DNA from: Clostridium sp. CAG:590
GTDB lineage: Bacteria > Bacillota > Clostridia > Lachnospirales > Lachnospiraceae
DNA: 7,045 nucleotides
Reading direction: 5' to 3'
Assembly (NCBI GenBank): GCA_000431135.1
Contig: HF987863.1
Location: forward strand, 19,371-26,415
Each line of letters starts with the position of its first letter. Position 1 is the first letter of the stretch. The notes under the pieces are model-generated. The model did no database searches. It had not been told where the DNA came from and worked only from the letters and a program-made list of their open reading frames with translations. A program made the translations under genes and the position numbers. Below, one piece after another: positions 5,652 through 7,045 of this stretch.

Positions 5652-6158
5652 TTAAAGCTCCTTCCCGTAGTATTTTGCAATCTGTTTCCTGCCTCTTGAC
5701 AGATACGTTTTAATCGTATTAGGCGGCATGGATAAAATCTCCGCAATTTCTTTTACTTTAAAACCTTGTCCATAATACAATTCCATAGGCAGCCGATACC
5801 TTTCATCTACCGAACTTAATGCCTCTTTAAATTCAATATTGTATTCATCACATTGTGCCGGTTCCTCGCAACAGTCTAAATCGACATAGTCCGAACGTTC
5901 CCGCAAAATGTCATAACAATGATTGATCAGAATTCTGGTCATCCAGGTTTTAAAATATTCTGTTTTCCTCAACATATTCATCTTTTCCCAACATGACAAA
6001 ATTGTATCTTGAAGTGCATCACCCGCATCTTCTTCATTTGCCAAAATTGCGATTGCTGTACGATACATATCTTTCAAAAATAAATCTATCAGTTTGCTAA
6101 ATGCCTCTTCATCATGCTGTTGTGCTTTCTTGATCAATAATCTTGTTTCAATATTCAT
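5652..6158 (-). CDS. ECF-type RNA polymerase sigma factor
   Basis: Alternative sigma factor of the extracytoplasmic-function group that directs RNA polymerase to stress promoters. At 168 residues it has the usual length and only regions 2 and 4. Region 2: FLKDMYRTAIAILANEEDA and DALQDTILSCWEKM (27-60), then YFKTWMTRILINHCYDILR (68-86), the -10 recognition part. Region 4: LSSVDERYRLPMELYYGQGF (115-134), then the helix-turn-helix KVKEIAEILSMPPNTIKTYL (134-153) for the -35 element. AGGAG lies 6-7 nt upstream of the ATG. The anti-sigma gene follows directly. A promoter with SigV/SigW-like elements upstream suggests that it drives its own operon. Members of this type in Bacillus answer cell-wall stress; the signal here is not known. 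Confidence 0.93.
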   Translation of the reverse strand: MNIETRLLIKKAQQHDEEAFSKLIDLFLKDMYRTAIAILANEEDAGDALQDTILSCWEKMNMLRKTEYFKTWMTRILINHCYDILRERSDYVDLDCCEEPAQCDEYNIEFKEALSSVDERYRLPMELYYGQGFKVKEIAEILSMPPNTIKTYLSRGRKQIAKYYGKEL

Positions 6159-6217
6159 ATTCTTCTCCTGTGCACAGATAAATAAAATAAAGCGTTCTTT
6201 ATTTCATCTTACATATA

Positions 6218-6247
6218 TTAGACGGAAGTTTTTATGGCATGGTTTCA
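6218..6247 (-). promoter_or_regulatory. ECF-type promoter of the sigma/anti-sigma operon
   Basis: The minus strand reads TGAAACC (6247-6241), 16 nt, then CGTCTAA (6224-6218). The TGAAAC and CGTC elements with 16-17 nt spacing are the established hallmark of SigV/SigW/SigX-like ECF promoters. The expected start is near 6210, about 50 nt before the sigma ATG. The first T of the -35 is also the last T of the upstream gene's terminator run. Confidence 0.8.
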
Positions 6248-6281
6248 AAAAAATACGCAACAGACATTTCTATCTGCTGCG
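6247..6281 (-). terminator. intrinsic terminator of the LRR surface-protein gene
   Basis: On the minus strand an 11-bp stem (6281-6271 with 6266-6256, including two G-U pairs) closes a GAAA tetraloop. It is followed by TA and seven T (6253-6247). It begins 15 nt past the TAG stop of the surface-protein gene. Confidence 0.88.
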
Positions 6282-6296
6282 CATATAATCATGTAT

Positions 6297-7045
6297 CTAA
6301 GCTTTTACTTTCACTTTAGAAGATAACCCTTTGCTCTTAAATATTTTCTTATAGGAAGATACTTTCTTCTTTGGAACTTTAATTGTTGTTTTCTTGGTAA
6401 TTCCCTTAAATGCATTCTTGGCAACTGTCTTTTTCGTCAGTTTCGTTGTCTTGAAAATGATCGTCTTAACATTCTTACATCCACTAAATGCATTCGCCTT
6501 GATTGATGTCACATTCTTACCAATCGTGATCGTCTTGCATTTATTGGCTCCTGAAAATGTTTTGCCGGAAACACATGTTACCTTATAGGTCTTTCCATCA
6601 ATCTTTACAGTATCCGGAACGGTTATCTTCTTTGCCTTCTTGTTGACCGGCTTTACAAAGCTTACTTCCTTCTTATCAACATTCATAATCTGATATTTCG
6701 CTGCCGCCTTGTCATCCGATGTAACCATACCAACTTTCACAGTTTCCGTATTGTCTGTCGGTGTAGATGGCTGCTGTCCGCCTCCCGTAGTATCAGAAGG
6801 TGCAGATGGCTGTTGTCCGCCTCCCGTGGTATCAGAAGGTGCAGATGGTTGTTGTCCATCATCTGTGTCTCCACCCGGCTTACCCGGATTCCCGTTATCT
6901 CCGGTATTACCGCCCGGATTGTCCGTATTGCCACTATCCCCGGTGTTCCCGCCCGGATTGTCCGTGTTGCCACTATCTCCGGTATTACCGCCCGGATTGT
7001 CCGTATTGCCACTATCTCCGGTATTGCCGCCCGGATTGTCCGTGT
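6297..7045 (-). CDS. leucine-rich-repeat (BspA-like) surface protein, C-terminal part
   Basis: The frame is open from the right edge to TAG at 6297 (248 residues visible); the N-terminus with any signal peptide lies outside the window. A GTG at 6740 could be mistaken for a start, but it is an internal Val in the unbroken frame. Residues 1-101 are a low-complexity stalk of 13-residue units: TDNPGGNTGDSGN three times, a variant, then PSAPSDTTGGGQQ twice and a degenerate end. Residues about 115-248 are a BspA-like LRR_5 region, with the units KVTCVSGKTFSGANKCKTIT, KNVTSIKANAFSGCKNVKTI and KNAFKGITKKTTIKVPKKK, ending in the basic tail SYKKIFKSKGLSSKVKVKA. Such proteins are exported and bind host or matrix molecules. 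No LPxTG anchor is present at the C-terminus. Confidence 0.87.
   Translation of the reverse strand, partial: TDNPGGNTGDSGNTDNPGGNTGDSGNTDNPGGNTGDSGNTDNPGGNTGDNGNPGKPGGDTDDGQQPSAPSDTTGGGQQPSAPSDTTGGGQQPSTPTDNTETVKVGMVTSDDKAAAKYQIMNVDKKEVSFVKPVNKKAKKITVPDTVKIDGKTYKVTCVSGKTFSGANKCKTITIGKNVTSIKANAFSGCKNVKTIIFKTTKLTKKTVAKNAFKGITKKTTIKVPKKKVSSYKKIFKSKGLSSKVKVKA
6766..6858. repeat. 39-bp tandem repeat, Gln/Pro/Ser type, in surface protein
   Basis: Two full 39-bp copies (6766-6804 and 6805-6843) differ at two positions; a third, partial copy runs to about 6858. They encode PSAPSDTTGGGQQ units in the stalk. The period equals that of the neighbouring Asn/Gly repeat. Confidence 0.88.
6901..7045. repeat. 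39-bp tandem repeat, Asn/Gly/Asp type, in surface protein
   Basis: Copies at 6901-6939, 6940-6978 and 6979-7017, plus 28 nt of a fourth cut off by the window edge. The differences are few and mostly silent. They encode TDNPGGNTGDSGN units. More copies probably continue to the right, and copy number may vary between strains. Confidence 0.93.

Noticed and set aside
5651..5746. N-terminal extension of the anti-sigma frame to an ATG at 5746
   Set aside because: The 32 extra residues lie wholly inside the sigma gene, are basic and Cys-rich unlike the family, and the ribosome site at 5658-5664 fits the ATG at 5650.
6297..6740. GTG at 6740 as start of a 147-residue LRR protein
   Set aside because: The frame continues unbroken upstream through the repeat stalk to the window edge, and no ribosome site precedes the GTG.
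6737..7012. 91-codon minus-strand frame rich in Thr/Arg/Ile repeats
   Set aside because: It is the shifted reading of the 39-bp tandem repeats of the surface-protein gene.
6901..7045. CRISPR-like regular repeats
   Set aside because: The 39-bp units are contiguous without spacers and encode an in-frame 13-residue peptide repeat.

Overview
The window looks like low-to-moderate GC Firmicutes chromosome, most likely a gut Clostridia of the Lachnospiraceae type. This is inferred from strong AGGAGG-type ribosome sites, MepA-like MATE pumps, a DUF4179-type anti-sigma factor paired with an ECF sigma factor, and a BspA-like leucine-rich-repeat surface protein whose C-terminus ends in a Lys/Ser/Val-rich pattern. 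No mobility gene, rRNA, tRNA or CRISPR array was seen. Every confident gene lies on the minus strand, so transcription runs from right to left.

From right to left: (i) 6297-7045 is the 3' part of a secreted LRR surface protein with a 13-residue tandem-repeat stalk; it ends in a strong intrinsic terminator. (ii) That terminator's T-run merges directly into an ECF-type promoter (TGAAACC, 16 nt, CGTCTAA) that drives a two-gene unit, an ECF sigma factor (5652-6158) and its membrane anti-sigma factor (4520-5650). The layout predicts autoregulation. (iii) 3783-4394 encodes an unrecognised coiled-coil, charge-rich cytosolic protein. (iv) 2166-3503 is a full MATE efflux pump followed 46 nt later by a tRNA-dihydrouridine synthase (1175-2119), probably one transcript. 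(v) 1-691 is the N-terminal half of a second MATE pump that runs off the left edge.

The most interesting parts are the leaders of the two MATE genes. Each has a consensus sigma-A promoter placed right after the stop codon of the preceding gene. A strong hairpin follows, then a long structured leader, then the pump gene. In the complete pump's leader a 14-codon open frame begins almost at the predicted transcription start, and its stop codon lies inside the 5' arm of a terminator hairpin with a T5 tract. This is the classic geometry of ribosome-mediated attenuation, as known for antibiotic-resistance genes. In the partial pump's leader, the first hairpin holds a Shine-Dalgarno and start codon of a possible 46-codon frame, and further down is a 263-nt imperfect inverted repeat with a perfect 17-bp arm. 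Both leaders may also contain dispersed intergenic repeats; copy number in the genome would tell.

The gene functions are assigned from residue motifs read by eye. The regulatory claims are predictions from sequence geometry.
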